Source of the DNA: Pseudomonas baltica
GTDB taxonomy: Bacteria; Pseudomonadota; Gammaproteobacteria; Pseudomonadales; Pseudomonadaceae
NCBI RefSeq assembly: GCF_031880315.1
Contig: NZ_CP134771.1
Span: 2,294,001-2,358,000, forward strand
DNA length: 64,000 nucleotides
Direction of reading: 5' to 3'
This document shows positions 7,779 to 17,023 of the stretch, piece by piece; within the stretch, counting starts at the first letter, position 1, and each line of letters begins with the position of its first letter. The notes under the pieces were generated by a model that did not search any database, had not been told where the DNA came from, and was given only the letters and a program-made list of their open reading frames with translations. Made by a program: the position numbers and the translations under genes.

Positions 7779-9293
7779 ATGATCGAACGGACTCACCGCA
7801 GACGCGATCTACCCGAACGAGCGTTGATTCTTGGCTGCGTGCTGGCGATGGCGGCGATCATCGCCTTGGTGACCTTCATGCTCGTGCGCGAGCACAGCAG
7901 CGCCAAGCTGGCAGCCATTCGCGCCTCCAGCAACGTGGTGCAACTGATCGACACCGAAGTGCAGCGCAACATCGATCTCTACGATGCCTCGCTGCAGGGG
8001 CTCATCGAAACCTCGCAAAACCCTGACTTCGGCGCCATCCCCACCCGCCTGCAGCGCAGCATGCTGTTCGGCAAAGCGACCGGTGCGCCCTTGCGCGGCG
8101 ACCTGCTGTGGATCGATGCGCAAGGCAACATCGTCGCCGACTCGCTGGCAGACCCGCCGCGCAAGGCCAATTTCGCCGGCTGGCCGGAGTTCCGTGCCCA
8201 TCGGGAACACGTCGACAGCGGCCTCATCGTCAGCCGGCCCTTCCTGGACCAGATCGGCACCTTGGGCTGGTGCATCAGCCTCAGCCGGCGCATCACATCG
8301 CCTTCGGGGCAATTTCTCGGTGTGGCGTCCGGCGCCCTGCGCCTGGACTACTTCAACAATCTGTTCAAAAGCCTGAACATCGGTTCGGACAGCAGCGTCA
8401 GCCTGATGAGCGACGAGGGCTTCATGCTCGCCCGCGAGCCGCTCTCCATTGGCGACGCCGTGGCAGGCGCCGACTATAGCCATCGGGGCAACTTCCTGGC
8501 GATCATGGCAGGGGGGACTTCGGGCAGCTTCGTGGCGGTGTCTGGCAACGATAAAAAAGCGCGTCTCTATACCTTCGGGCGCGTCGGCAAACTGCCGATG
8601 ATCGTCGTTGTCGCGGTGTCTACCGAGGTGGTGTATGGCGCCTGGCGCCGCACCGCAGTGCTGGTCTGCACCGCTACCGGCGGGCTGTGCCTGGGCATTC
8701 TGTGGCTGGGCGCCCTGCTGCGCCGGGAGCTGAAAAAACGCCAACGCGCCGAGCGCAAGCTCGCCACCCTGGCCGCCACCGACAGCCTGACGGGCCTGGC
8801 TAACCGCCGACAGCTGGACCTGACGCTTAATCGCGAATGGCTACGCGCCCTGCGCACCCACAAACCGCTGTCGGTACTGATGATCGACGTCGACCACTTC
8901 AAGGCCTTCAACGAACGTCATGGCCATCAAGGCGGCGATGACGCCTTGCGTGCAGTGGCCAACACCCTGCGTCACTGCACCCACCGGCCTGCGGACCTGG
9001 CGGCACGATATGGCGGCGAGGAGTTCGTGGTGGTACTGGCCGAAACCCCTTTGGAGGGCGCTCGCACCATTGCCGAAACCATCCGCCTGGCCGTCGAGCA
9101 GCAAAGCGTGCTGGGCAGCACGCGGCTATCGGTAACGGTCAGTATCGGCGTGGGCTCCACGACCCTTGAAGGCGTGGATTCATTGGCAGCGCTGCTGGCC
9201 GAAGCCGACGCAGCGCTGTACCGGGCCAAGCGCAACGGCCGCAATCAGGTGGCCTGCGCCCGGTCCCCAGGCTTCGAACTATCGCCCTCCTGA
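7779..9293 (+). CDS. membrane-bound diguanylate cyclase (GGDEF) with periplasmic sensor domain
   Basis: A 504-residue enzyme that makes cyclic di-GMP from two GTP. A transmembrane helix at about 15-36 is followed by a periplasmic Cache-like sensor domain (about 40-285), a second helix (about 290-312) and a C-terminal GGDEF domain (about 330-495). The active-site loop reads GGEEF (412-416). A canonical inhibitory I-site RPAD (403-406) lies five residues upstream, so product inhibition is expected. No EAL domain is present. The ligand of the sensor domain is not known. The gene appears monocistronic and is convergent with the PA2169-like gene. Confidence 0.93.
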   Translation: MIERTHRRRDLPERALILGCVLAMAAIIALVTFMLVREHSSAKLAAIRASSNVVQLIDTEVQRNIDLYDASLQGLIETSQNPDFGAIPTRLQRSMLFGKATGAPLRGDLLWIDAQGNIVADSLADPPRKANFAGWPEFRAHREHVDSGLIVSRPFLDQIGTLGWCISLSRRITSPSGQFLGVASGALRLDYFNNLFKSLNIGSDSSVSLMSDEGFMLAREPLSIGDAVAGADYSHRGNFLAIMAGGTSGSFVAVSGNDKKARLYTFGRVGKLPMIVVVAVSTEVVYGAWRRTAVLVCTATGGLCLGILWLGALLRRELKKRQRAERKLATLAATDSLTGLANRRQLDLTLNREWLRALRTHKPLSVLMIDVDHFKAFNERHGHQGGDDALRAVANTLRHCTHRPADLAARYGGEEFVVVLAETPLEGARTIAETIRLAVEQQSVLGSTRLSVTVSIGVGSTTLEGVDSLAALLAEADAALYRAKRNGRNQVACARSPGFELSPS

Positions 9294-9317
9294 GCATCAA
9301 AGGCCGATAGCACACGC

Positions 9318-9345
9318 AAAAAAAAACGCCGGCAACAGCCAGCGT
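9318..9345 (-). terminator. rho-independent terminator of the PA2169-like gene
   Basis: On the minus strand ACGCTGGC pairs with GCCGGCGT around a TGTT loop and is followed by nine T. It lies 36 bases behind the stop at 9381. Confidence 0.85.
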
Positions 9346-9380
9346 CAAAGGGGATGACACACGCATTAACTCATTGCAAA

Positions 9381-9836
9381 TCAGCTGGCGCGGGCGATAT
9401 TACGCAGCGCTTTGACCTGATCGTGATTACGTTGCACACCACCGAACTGACGTTCGACGATGGCATAGACATTCGCTGGCAGTGGTTGGGCCAGGGCTTC
9501 CTTGTAGGCGGCCTTGGCATGGTCTTCACCACGCTCGGCTTCGTTAAGCACGGCTTCTTCGCTCTTGCCGGTGACCAGCGATTTCAAGTCGACCCAACGG
9601 CGATGCAGATCAGCGCTTACGCTGGTGGAATCTTCAGGCTCGCCGCCCAGTGCAATGACTTCCTGCTGCAATTCGCCAGCCGAGACACCGCACTCCTGGG
9701 AGCGCTTGATGAACAGGGCTTTCAATTCAGGGTTCTTGATATCTTCAGCACAAGTCTTGAACCCTTCCTGACCGTCTTTGCAGGTTTCGATCAGATTGTT
9801 CAGTACTTTTACGACGTCTTTGGCTTGATCGTTCAT
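9381..9836 (-). CDS. PA2169-family four-helix-bundle protein (DUF2383)
   Basis: A 151-residue, almost entirely helical acidic protein of the DUF2383/PA2169 group, ferritin-like four-helix bundles of unknown biochemical role that are often induced by stress or stationary phase. ATG 9836 is chosen because GGAG lies nine bases upstream; an in-frame TTG five codons earlier would place that ribosome site inside the gene. Typical features are the N-terminal VVKVLNNLIETCKDGQEGF and the RGEDHAKAAYKEAL segment near the end. The gene has its own terminator and is probably transcribed alone. Confidence 0.85.
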   Translation of the reverse strand: MNDQAKDVVKVLNNLIETCKDGQEGFKTCAEDIKNPELKALFIKRSQECGVSAGELQQEVIALGGEPEDSTSVSADLHRRWVDLKSLVTGKSEEAVLNEAERGEDHAKAAYKEALAQPLPANVYAIVERQFGGVQRNHDQVKALRNIARAS

Positions 9837-10047
9837 ATTCAGTAACTCCAACTGTTTAAGGGTTAACCTGAATAGAATAGAGCAGGGTTCGTGCCAGACT
9901 CTCTATAAATATAAAAACGTTTATAATCAACAGGTTGAGAACAGGTGAACTTTATCGAATCTGTCGTTATGCATGAAGCGTCTATTGGCCCTCATGCAAA
10001 ATGCCTGTATTTTTAAAATCCCATACTCTTTATTGCTGCGCTTGATA

Positions 10048-10287
10048 ATGAATCCTGAAAAACTTGAACTGCTGGTCACTCGACAGATGCCGTTCGGCAA
10101 ATACAAGGGCCGAATCATTGCCGATCTGCCAGGGCCTTACCTTAACTGGTTCGCGCGTGAAGGCTTCCCCTCAGGCGAGCTGGGTGGACTGTTGGCGCTG
10201 ATGCAGGAAATCGATCACAACGGCTTGGGGGAGCTGCTGGCCCCGTTGCGGGCCAAGCATGGCCTGCCACCAGCGCGGGAGTATTGA
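10048..10287 (+). CDS. DUF3820 family protein
   Basis: A 79-residue protein of the DUF3820 (YpeB-like) family, recognised by the core MPFGKYKGRIIADLPGPYLNWF and the following G-x-LG segment. ATG 10048 gives the usual family length. An in-frame ATG at 9973 would add 25 unlike residues (a hydrophobic stretch) and is not favoured, although no strong ribosome site precedes 10048. The function is unknown; relatives sometimes sit beside exonuclease domains. Confidence 0.8.
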   Translation: MNPEKLELLVTRQMPFGKYKGRIIADLPGPYLNWFAREGFPSGELGGLLALMQEIDHNGLGELLAPLRAKHGLPPAREY

Positions 10288-10312
10288 GAGCGGCGGCCGG
10301 GTTTTCGCAGGC

Positions 10313-10342
10313 AAAAAAAAAGGTGCGCCGACCGAGCGCACC
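10313..10342 (-). terminator. rho-independent terminator of the zwf-pgl-eda operon
   Basis: On the minus strand GGTGCGC pairs with GCGCACC around a 7-base loop, followed by nine T. It lies 37 bases behind the eda stop. Confidence 0.9.
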
Positions 10343-10379
10343 ACAAATAGCCGTCAAGCCATGCAACAAAACTTTGGAA

Positions 10380-11048
10380 TCAGTCCAGCAGCGCGAGCGC
10401 CTCGGCACTGGCTTCCTGGACCCGAGCCCAGTCGCCGTTCTTGATCCAGGCGCTGTCGAGCATCCAGCTGCCGCCCACGCACATCACATTGGGCTGGCTC
10501 ATGTAGCTCTTGATGTTGGCCGGGCCCACGCCGCCGGTCGGGCAGAAACGCACGCCTACGAATGGGCCACCCAGGGCCTTGAGTGCGGCGACACCGCCGC
10601 TGACTTCCGCCGGGAACAACTTGAAGCGTCGGTAGCCCAGGGCATAGCCGAGCATGATGTCGGAGGCGCTGGAGGTGCCCGCCAACAACGGCAGGTCGCT
10701 TTCGAGGCCCACTTGCAGGATGTCCTGGGTCACGCCTGGCGTGACCACGAACTGCGCGCCAGCGGCCTCGACCGCCGCATACATCTCGCGGCTCAGCACC
10801 GTACCGGCGCCGATCGACAATTCAGGGCGTTGCTCGCGCAGAATCTTGATGGCCTTGAGGCCCAGCTCGGAGCGCAACGTCACCTCGAGGGTGCGCAGAC
10901 CACCGGCGGCCAGGGCATCGGCCATGGGCAGGATGTCCTGCTCACGGTTGATCGTGATCACCGGCAGGATGCGGGCTTGCGCGCAGATCGCGTCGATGCG
11001 GGCGATCTTGTCGGCCATGCGGCTTTGTTGTTGTGCGGGCGTCGTCAT
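10380..11048 (-). CDS. eda: KDPG/KHG aldolase
   Basis: This is the last enzyme of the Entner-Doudoroff pathway. It cleaves 2-keto-3-deoxy-6-phosphogluconate to pyruvate and glyceraldehyde-3-phosphate. The protein has 222 residues from ATG 11048, which has AAGGA nine bases upstream and gives MTTPAQ, the start known in P. putida. An ATG at 11069 overlapping the pgl stop and a GTG at 11075 are alternatives. Family motifs are LEVTLRS, GAGTVL, TPGVTQDIL and the Schiff-base lysine region RRFKLFPAE. Third gene of zwf-pgl-eda; HexR, whose effector is the KDPG substrate of this enzyme, is expected to repress it. Confidence 0.96.
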   Translation of the reverse strand: MTTPAQQQSRMADKIARIDAICAQARILPVITINREQDILPMADALAAGGLRTLEVTLRSELGLKAIKILREQRPELSIGAGTVLSREMYAAVEAAGAQFVVTPGVTQDILQVGLESDLPLLAGTSSASDIMLGYALGYRRFKLFPAEVSGGVAALKALGGPFVGVRFCPTGGVGPANIKSYMSQPNVMCVGGSWMLDSAWIKNGDWARVQEASAEALALLD

Positions 11049-11065
11049 AGCGGCGGGTCCTTGGC

Positions 11066-11776
11066 TCATGGGCACCAGTAGATTTCCAACGGGGATTGCA
11101 AAAAGGCACGCACCGGCATGGTGGCTTCATCGCCAGTCGCGGCCGTGCGCAAAGTATCAAGTTTGCCCTGTCCGGAAATGGACAGCAGCGGGTGCCGGGC
11201 GCTGGCCAGCAGCGCGCGGCTCATGCTCAAGCGTTGATGGGGTACGGTCGGCGCCAGCATCGGCCAGCAGCGACGAGTACCCTGCGGGTCAAGCGCCTGG
11301 GTCAGGTTCGGGCTGTTCGGGAACAGCGAGGCGGTATGACCGTCGTCGCCCATGCCCAGCACCAGCACGTCGATGGCCGGCAGCTCGGCCAGCGCTTCGT
11401 CAGCGGCCAGCGCGGCCTTTTCCTGACTCTCGGCGGAGCGGTACAGGCCGATGAATTTCGCCTTGGCCACCGCGCCTACCAGCAGGTAACGACGCAGCAG
11501 CGCTTCGTTGCTGTCGACGTGCTCGACCGGCACCCAGCGTTCGTCAGCCAAGGTGATCACCACCTTGGACCAGTCCAGCGGCAGGCGTACCAGATGCTGG
11601 AACAACGCAATCGGGCTCTTGCCCCCGGAGACCACCAGCGTGGCCAGGCCGCGAGCCTCGATGGCTTCGCGCAGTTGCCCTACCACACGCTCGGCCAACG
11701 CCTCGGCCAGTAACGGCGCGCTGGGGAATTCCTGGGTGCTTACACCCTGGGGCAGTTGCAGTTCAGATATCGCCAT
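11066..11776 (-). CDS. pgl: 6-phosphogluconolactonase
   Basis: A 236-residue enzyme that hydrolyses 6-phosphogluconolactone to 6-phosphogluconate in the cytoplasm. ATG 11776 is preferred: it has GGGAGG seven bases upstream and overlaps the zwf stop by 14 bases. An in-frame start five codons earlier would lose that site. Family signatures include LVVSGGKSP near the N-terminus, LADERWVP, and [13 protein letters not shown] in the middle. It is coupled between zwf and eda. Confidence 0.96.
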   Translation of the reverse strand: MAISELQLPQGVSTQEFPSAPLLAEALAERVVGQLREAIEARGLATLVVSGGKSPIALFQHLVRLPLDWSKVVITLADERWVPVEHVDSNEALLRRYLLVGAVAKAKFIGLYRSAESQEKAALAADEALAELPAIDVLVLGMGDDGHTASLFPNSPNLTQALDPQGTRRCWPMLAPTVPHQRLSMSRALLASARHPLLSISGQGKLDTLRTAATGDEATMPVRAFLQSPLEIYWCP

Positions 11777-13232
11777 ACCAAGACCTCCCATCGCGGGTAA
11801 TCAGTGCAATCGAGCTCATCGGCCCCCACGACCCGGCCGCGTACGGCTTGGGCGCATCGGCGGATTTCTTCCACCCGGCGATCAGCTGATCACACCATTT
11901 CCACGCGTATTCGATTTCATCTTTACGGACAAACAGGTTCTGGTTGCCCTTCATCACTTCCAGCAGCAGACGCTCATAGGCATCTGGAGTACGGCCGCCG
12001 CGATTAGTGTCGGAAAAATTCAGCTGCAACGGACCGCTACGCAATTGCATGCCCTTGTCCAGGCCCTGCTCCTTGGTCATTACCCGCAACGAAATGCTTT
12101 CATCCGGTTGCAGGCGAATGATCAGTTTGTTGCCGATCTGCAGGCGCTGCTCAGGAGCGAAGATGTAATGCGGCGGCTCCTTGAAATGGATAACGATCTG
12201 CGACAGCTTTTGCGGCATGCGCTTGCCGGTACGCAGATAGAACGGCACCCCGGCCCAGCGCCAGTTGCGGATATCGGCACGCAGGGCGACGAAGGTTTCG
12301 GTATCGCTCTGGGTGTTGGAGTTTTCTTCCTCCAGGTAACCCGGGACCGGCTTGCCCTCGGCGTAGCCAGCGATGTACTGACCGCGCACCACTTGAGTGT
12401 TCAGGCCGTCGGAGGTGATCGGCGCCAAGGCCTTGAGCACCTTGACCTTCTCGTCGCGGATACTGTCGGCGGAGAGGTCCGCCGGCGGGTCCATGGCGAT
12501 CAGGCACAGCAGCTGCAACAGGTGGTTCTGGATCATGTCGCGCAGTTGGCCAGCCTTGTCGAAGTAGCCCCAGCGGCCCTCGATACCGACTTTTTCGGCC
12601 ACGGTGATCTCCACGTGGGAGATGGAATTCTGGTTCCACTGGGTTTCGAACAGGCTGTTGGCAAAACGCAGGGCGATGAGGTTCTGTACCGTCTCCTTGC
12701 CCAGATAATGGTCGATCCGATAGACGCGGTTTTCCGGAAAATACTGCGCCACCGCATCGTTGACCCGGCGTGACGACTCCAGGTCGTGGCCGATGGGTTT
12801 TTCCAGCACGGCACGGGTACGCTCGGTCAGCCCGGCCTTGGCCAGGTTCTCGCAGATAGCACCATAGACCGCTGCCGGGGTCGCGAAATAGGCGATCAGT
12901 TGGTCGACATCGCCCACCACTTCGGCCAGCGCGTAGTAGTCGTTGACCTCGAGAAAGTCCACATGCACGTAGCTCAGACGCGCCAGGAAACGCTTGAGCG
13001 GTGCCTCTTCGATCTGCGCTTCGCCGACGAAGCTGCGCAAGCGCGACTCGATGTTCGCCAGGTGCTCGTCCACCGTACCGGCTTCACGCGACAGCGCCAG
13101 AATGCGCGTTTCGGCGTGCAACAGCTCGGCTCTGTCCAGCTGGTACAACGCCGGGAACAGTTTGCGCAGTGCCAGGTCGCCCAGGGCGCCGAACAGGGCA
13201 AATGTGCAAGGGTCTGCAGGGTTCGAGAGCAT
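11763..13232 (-). CDS. zwf: glucose-6-phosphate 1-dehydrogenase
   Basis: Oxidises glucose-6-phosphate to 6-phosphogluconolactone with NAD(P)+. It feeds the Entner-Doudoroff route and supplies NADPH. The protein has 489 residues from ATG 13232, the usual Pseudomonas length; the 15 codons upstream are not conserved. The nucleotide-binding motif [15 protein letters not shown] is at about 15-30 and the active-site RIDHYLGKE at about 180. Upstream lies a HexR-type operator (13297-13312) and, next to the start codon, an A-rich AAGAAAAA element of the Crc/Hfq type. First gene of zwf-pgl-eda and divergent from hexR. Confidence 0.97.
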   Translation of the reverse strand: MLSNPADPCTFALFGALGDLALRKLFPALYQLDRAELLHAETRILALSREAGTVDEHLANIESRLRSFVGEAQIEEAPLKRFLARLSYVHVDFLEVNDYYALAEVVGDVDQLIAYFATPAAVYGAICENLAKAGLTERTRAVLEKPIGHDLESSRRVNDAVAQYFPENRVYRIDHYLGKETVQNLIALRFANSLFETQWNQNSISHVEITVAEKVGIEGRWGYFDKAGQLRDMIQNHLLQLLCLIAMDPPADLSADSIRDEKVKVLKALAPITSDGLNTQVVRGQYIAGYAEGKPVPGYLEEENSNTQSDTETFVALRADIRNWRWAGVPFYLRTGKRMPQKLSQIVIHFKEPPHYIFAPEQRLQIGNKLIIRLQPDESISLRVMTKEQGLDKGMQLRSGPLQLNFSDTNRGGRTPDAYERLLLEVMKGNQNLFVRKDEIEYAWKWCDQLIAGWKKSADAPKPYAAGSWGPMSSIALITRDGRSWYGDI

Positions 13233-13237
13233 GATGT

Positions 13238-13245
13238 TTTTTCTT
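13238..13245 (-). promoter_or_regulatory. possible Crc/Hfq CA motif before zwf
   Basis: AAGAAAAA in the zwf leader fits the AANAANAA pattern bound by Hfq with Crc in catabolite repression. It lies a few bases before the start codon. An A-rich leader alone could give this match by chance. Confidence 0.35.
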
Positions 13246-13296
13246 TTATCAAGTTGAAGTAGAAATACCGTTTTCAACGGCGATTTTCAAGGTAAA

Positions 13297-13312
13297 TGTA
13301 GTAATAACCACA
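13297..13312. promoter_or_regulatory. HexR operator in the zwf-hexR intergenic region
   Basis: TGTAGTAATAACCACA is a near-perfect palindrome resembling the proteobacterial HexR consensus (TGTARTNNNAYTACA). It lies 65 bases before zwf and about 120 bases before hexR, as expected for a KDPG-relieved repressor controlling zwf. Confidence 0.75.
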
Positions 13313-13434
13313 ACATTTGGCCGCTTTGCCAGATTCAAGTGGTGATCCCAGTGGGCCATCAGTACGATAGACCACCCTGACGACAGCCTCATGGCAGATG
13401 CCCAACGGCTGTTTTCCCCCAACCAGGAGACACC

Positions 13435-14295
13435 ATGGACCGCGCGCGAAACCTTCTGGAGCAGATCAAAGGTCGCCTGGAAGAGCTCAACAAGGCCGAG
13501 CGCAAGGTGGCCGAAGCCATCTTGCTCAACCCTCAGCAGGCCACACGCTTCAGTATCGCCGCCTTGGCTCAGGCGGCCAAGGTCAGCGAACCGACCGTCA
13601 ACCGCTTTTGCCGCTCGTTCGGGGTCAGTGGTTATCCCGAACTCAAGCTGCAACTGGCCCAGAGCCTGGCCAGCGGCGCCGCTTATGTAAGCCGCGCCGT
13701 AGAGGAGGATGACGACCCGGCGGCCTATACGCAAAAAATCTTTGCCAGCGCCATCGCCTCGCTGGACAGCGCCTGCCAGCAATTGGACCCGGCGCTGGTC
13801 AGCCGCGCCGTCGACATGATGATCCAGGCGCGGCAGATCCACTTCTTCGGCCTCGGCGCTTCAGCGCCGGTGGCCATGGATGCGCAGCACAAGTTCTTCC
13901 GCTTCAACCTGGCGGTCACCGCCCACGCCGACGTGCTGATGCAGCGCATGCTCGCATCGGTGGCCCATACCGGCGAGCTGTTCGTGATCATTTCCTACAC
14001 CGGGCGTACCCGCGAGCTGGTGGAAGTGGCGCGCACGGCGCGGGAAAACGGCGCGTCAGTGCTGGGCTTGACGGCCATGAACTCGCCGCTGGCACAGGCT
14101 TGCTCGATGAGCTTGAACATCCCGCTGCCCGAAGATACCGACATCTACATGCCGATGACCTCGCGCATCATTCAGTTAACCGTACTCGATGTGCTGGCCA
14201 CAGGCATGACCCTGCGTCGCGGCACTGACTTCCAGCCGCATTTGCGCAAGATCAAAGAGAGTTTGAACGCCAGCCGCTATCCGGCGGAGGAGTGA
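13435..14295 (+). CDS. hexR: RpiR-family regulator HexR
   Basis: A 286-residue transcription regulator with an N-terminal RpiR-type helix-turn-helix domain (about 1-77, with [20 protein letters not shown]) and a C-terminal SIS sugar-phosphate-binding domain (about 125-260, with [14 protein letters not shown] and [12 protein letters not shown]). In Pseudomonas HexR represses zwf-pgl-eda, edd-glk and gap, and is released by 2-keto-3-deoxy-6-phosphogluconate. ATG 13435 follows CCAGGAGACACC. All three expected target promoters in this window contain matching operators. Confidence 0.96.
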   Translation: MDRARNLLEQIKGRLEELNKAERKVAEAILLNPQQATRFSIAALAQAAKVSEPTVNRFCRSFGVSGYPELKLQLAQSLASGAAYVSRAVEEDDDPAAYTQKIFASAIASLDSACQQLDPALVSRAVDMMIQARQIHFFGLGASAPVAMDAQHKFFRFNLAVTAHADVLMQRMLASVAHTGELFVIISYTGRTRELVEVARTARENGASVLGLTAMNSPLAQACSMSLNIPLPEDTDIYMPMTSRIIQLTVLDVLATGMTLRRGTDFQPHLRKIKESLNASRYPAEE

Positions 14296-14316
14296 ATAGC
14301 AGGCTCACCGCGTAAC

Positions 14317-14350
14317 GGCCTTCGCGGGCAAGCCTTGCTCGCGAAGGGCC
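14317..14350. repeat. REP pair, head to head
   Basis: GGCCTTCGCGGGCAAGCC joins directly to its partner TTGCTCGCGAAGGGCC, a compact form of the REP family found throughout the window. It lies between the convergent hexR and oprB genes and may act as a transcription barrier. Confidence 0.75.
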
Positions 14351-14397
14351 ATCGAGACGAACGGGAAAGGGATTGCCCCTTCCCCGCTTTTACATCC

Positions 14398-15759
14398 TCA
14401 GAAGCTCGACTGAATCTTCAACCCGGCAACGATGGCATCGTCGACCTTGTCGATACCTCCAGGGTGCTTTACGTACTGCAGGTTGGGCCGCACGGTAAGC
14501 CAGTTGGCCAGGTGGAAGCCGTAGTAGATCTCGGCGTTGTACTCGGTGCTCTGCACCGGCAGGTAGCCTGGGTTGTCATAGTCGGTGATACCGCTCAAAT
14601 CATTGACCAGACGGCGTTGATCCTGGGCGTCGTCGTTGACGTGGATACGCGCCACACCGATACCGATGTCATCCTTGGGACGCGCATCGAACGGGCCCTT
14701 GTAGGTGAAACCGAACTGCTGGTAGTTATCGATGTAGTTGGTGGCCTTGTCGTGCACCGTGGCGTTGGCGAAGATGCTCAGGCCGCGGTTCTTGTCACCG
14801 TTGTGCGTGGTCAGCTGTTGCTGCGCCACGACCCACCAGCCGTGCTTGCTGTCGTGAGACTTGTATGCACCGCCGGAGATCGGCTGGGCCTGACCGTCGG
14901 CGCCTTCGTAGACGTCGTCAGCATTGGCCGAGCTCTTGTAGTAGCCCACGCGGTATTCGCCAGGCAACTGATTGATCTTCGGCGTCCACACCAGTTCGAC
15001 GGGCAACAGCACGCCCTTGGTGCCGCTACCGCTGAGCTTGAAGCCGTTCTGGCGGTCCAGGTTCGACGGGTTCTGCTCGAAGGCACCGATCTGTGCGTAC
15101 ACGTCCGGGGTCAGCTTGTACTTCACGCGCAAGGCCCACTGGCTCACTGGCCAGTTGTACCAGACGCCGCCCACCCAGTTACCCACCTGCGAACCGCAGA
15201 AGGCCAGGTTCTGGAAGTCGCACGGGAAGCTGTTGAACTCCTCGCCCGGGCCGAAGCGGCCGACTTTGACGTCCAGCGCGCCGTCGAAGTATTTCTGCTT
15301 GATCCACATCTGGGTCAGGCGGTAGGTCTGGCCGCGCCCCCATACCTCTTGGGACGAGCTGAAGGTGCCGCCACGCGGGTCGCCGATACGGTCGTTGGAA
15401 ATGTTGCGGCCGCTACGCTCGGTGATGGTGATCTTGGCTTCGGCGTCGTTCCAGCCGAGGATTTTCTGCAGATCGAACTTCACGCCCAAGGCGAACTGGT
15501 CGCTGTAGCGCGCCGTGGTGTCGTGGTCGTAGCCGCCCTTGAGGTTGCTGCCGACTTCGCCCACGTACTCCAGGGAAAAATCGTAGCCCTTGTTCAGCAG
15601 CTCGGTACGCGTGCCGCCCCAGTCGCCGGACATCCATGGCGAATTGGCGTCAAACGCGTCGGTCGCCTGGGCCGTGCCCGCAAGCCCCAACGCTCCGAGC
15701 ATCGACAGCCGCCCGATCAACTGCAATCTGGCGGGTGCCTTGGTGGTGTACTTGTTCAT
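14398..15759 (-). CDS. oprB: carbohydrate-selective porin OprB
   Basis: A 453-residue outer-membrane beta-barrel that lets glucose and other sugars enter the periplasm. The signal peptide ends at about residue 32 (GTAQA). The mature part has alternating aromatic strands, the early WMSGDWGGTRTEL segment typical of OprB, and a terminal phenylalanine (QSSF) as required for barrel assembly. A good ribosome site (AAAGG) precedes the ATG, and a Crc-type CA motif lies 20 bases upstream. It lies downstream of gtsABCD on the same strand, 100 bases away. Confidence 0.95.
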   Translation of the reverse strand: MNKYTTKAPARLQLIGRLSMLGALGLAGTAQATDAFDANSPWMSGDWGGTRTELLNKGYDFSLEYVGEVGSNLKGGYDHDTTARYSDQFALGVKFDLQKILGWNDAEAKITITERSGRNISNDRIGDPRGGTFSSSQEVWGRGQTYRLTQMWIKQKYFDGALDVKVGRFGPGEEFNSFPCDFQNLAFCGSQVGNWVGGVWYNWPVSQWALRVKYKLTPDVYAQIGAFEQNPSNLDRQNGFKLSGSGTKGVLLPVELVWTPKINQLPGEYRVGYYKSSANADDVYEGADGQAQPISGGAYKSHDSKHGWWVVAQQQLTTHNGDKNRGLSIFANATVHDKATNYIDNYQQFGFTYKGPFDARPKDDIGIGVARIHVNDDAQDQRRLVNDLSGITDYDNPGYLPVQSTEYNAEIYYGFHLANWLTVRPNLQYVKHPGGIDKVDDAIVAGLKIQSSF

Positions 15760-15778
15760 CCTTTGCGTCCTCGTTTTA

Positions 15779-15786
15779 TTGTTATT
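15779..15786 (-). promoter_or_regulatory. Crc/Hfq CA motif before oprB
   Basis: AATAACAA matches AANAANAA exactly and lies about 20 bases before the oprB start codon, overlapping the leader near the ribosome site. Sugar uptake genes are known Crc targets in pseudomonads. Confidence 0.55.
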
Positions 15787-15859
15787 AGCCCCAACCCTTC
15801 AAGCCGGGGCGTGCTGCAGTGACAACTCGATGGGCAAATGACAGGCCATTCGCCGGTTT

Positions 15860-17020
15860 TCAACGACCCTTGAACTGCGCGACGTTACCGGCGCGGGGTG
15901 CAGACTGCGGCTGGCCGACAACCCCCAGACGTTCACCGCTCTTGGCGTCGAACAGCAACACCTTGCTCGGATCGAACTGCAGGTTGAGGGTCTCGCCTAC
16001 CTGTGGCGCCATGTCCGGTGCCAGGCGGCAACAGACTTTGGTCTGATTGAGCGTGACGAACACCAGGGTGTCCGGCCCAGTGGGTTCGATCACCTGCACT
16101 TCGGCGCGAATGCTCGGCAACTCGCTGGCATCACTGCCCACCAGGCCGATCTGCTCCGGGCGCATGCCGAGGATCACTTCGCGATCCTCGAGGCCGGCCT
16201 CGTCGATGCCCAGGGCCAGTTCGCAACGCGCCTGGCCGCTGTCGAGCAGCGCCACGAGGCGGCCGTCCTGGCGTTGCAGGCGCAGGGGAATGAAGTTCAT
16301 CGGCGGCGAACCGATGAAACTGGCGACGAACAGATTGGCCGGATCGTTGTAGATGTCCTTGGGCGTTCCGAATTGCTGGATGATGCCGTCCTTCATCACC
16401 GCCACCTTGTCGCCCAGGGTCATGGCCTCGATCTGGTCGTGGGTGACGTACACGGTGGTGGTCTTGAGACGCTGGTGCATCAGTTTCATTTCAGTGCGCA
16501 TTTCTACCCGCAGCTTGGCGTCCAGGTTGGACAGCGGCTCGTCGAACAGATAGATCTTCGGCCGCCGCGCCAACGCGCGGCCCATGGCCACACGCTGCTG
16601 CTGGCCACCGGACAGCTGGCCCGGTTTGCGGCCCAGCAGGTGCTCGATCTGCAACAGCTTGGCGACTCGGGCGACTTCTTCTTCGATGGCCGCCGGGGCC
16701 ATCTTGCGAATCTTCAGGCCGAAGGCGATGTTCTCGCGCACCGTCATGGTCGGGTACAGCGCATAGGACTGGAACACCATGGCGATGTCGCGATCCTTGG
16801 GGCTCATGCCGCTGATGTCGCTGTCGTCCACCAGGATCGCGCCGCCGGAGATATTCTCCAGGCCCGCGATGCAGTTCATCAGGGTGGATTTCCCACAACC
16901 GGACGGACCGACCAGAATCAAGAACTCACCGTCGTTGATCTTCAGTTCGATATTTTTCAAGGTGTCCGGCAAACCGCTGCCGTAGGTCTTGTTTACATTG
17001 CGCAGTTCAAGCGTTGCCAT
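15860..17020 (-). CDS. gtsD: glucose ABC transporter ATP-binding protein
   Basis: A 386-residue MalK/UgpC-type ATPase that powers the GtsABC sugar importer. It shows Walker A (GPSGCGKST, about 38-46), the ABC signature LSGGQQQR, Walker B ([12 protein letters not shown]) and the switch histidine in VTHDQ. A C-terminal TOBE-like regulatory domain (about 240-386) is present. The gene begins three bases after gtsC. The order gtsA-gtsB-gtsC-gtsD-oprB is the standard Pseudomonas glucose-uptake operon. Confidence 0.95.
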   Translation of the reverse strand: MATLELRNVNKTYGSGLPDTLKNIELKINDGEFLILVGPSGCGKSTLMNCIAGLENISGGAILVDDSDISGMSPKDRDIAMVFQSYALYPTMTVRENIAFGLKIRKMAPAAIEEEVARVAKLLQIEHLLGRKPGQLSGGQQQRVAMGRALARRPKIYLFDEPLSNLDAKLRVEMRTEMKLMHQRLKTTTVYVTHDQIEAMTLGDKVAVMKDGIIQQFGTPKDIYNDPANLFVASFIGSPPMNFIPLRLQRQDGRLVALLDSGQARCELALGIDEAGLEDREVILGMRPEQIGLVGSDASELPSIRAEVQVIEPTGPDTLVFVTLNQTKVCCRLAPDMAPQVGETLNLQFDPSKVLLFDAKSGERLGVVGQPQSAPRAGNVAQFKGR

Positions 17021-17023
17021 GTT

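Noticed and set aside
7546-7782. Frame of 78 residues before the diguanylate cyclase
   Set aside because: Arg/Thr/Ser-rich composition with no family resemblance and no ribosome site; treated as intergenic.
10284-11081. Frame on the plus strand opposite eda
   Set aside because: Complementary-strand shadow with His/Gly/Ala/Arg bias; eda is certain.
14335-15822. Long frame on the plus strand opposite oprB
   Set aside because: It lies entirely over the clear oprB gene and has the composition expected from the complementary strand of high-GC coding DNA. Similar long shadows opposite gtsD, gtsA, gtrS and aapM were rejected for the same reason.
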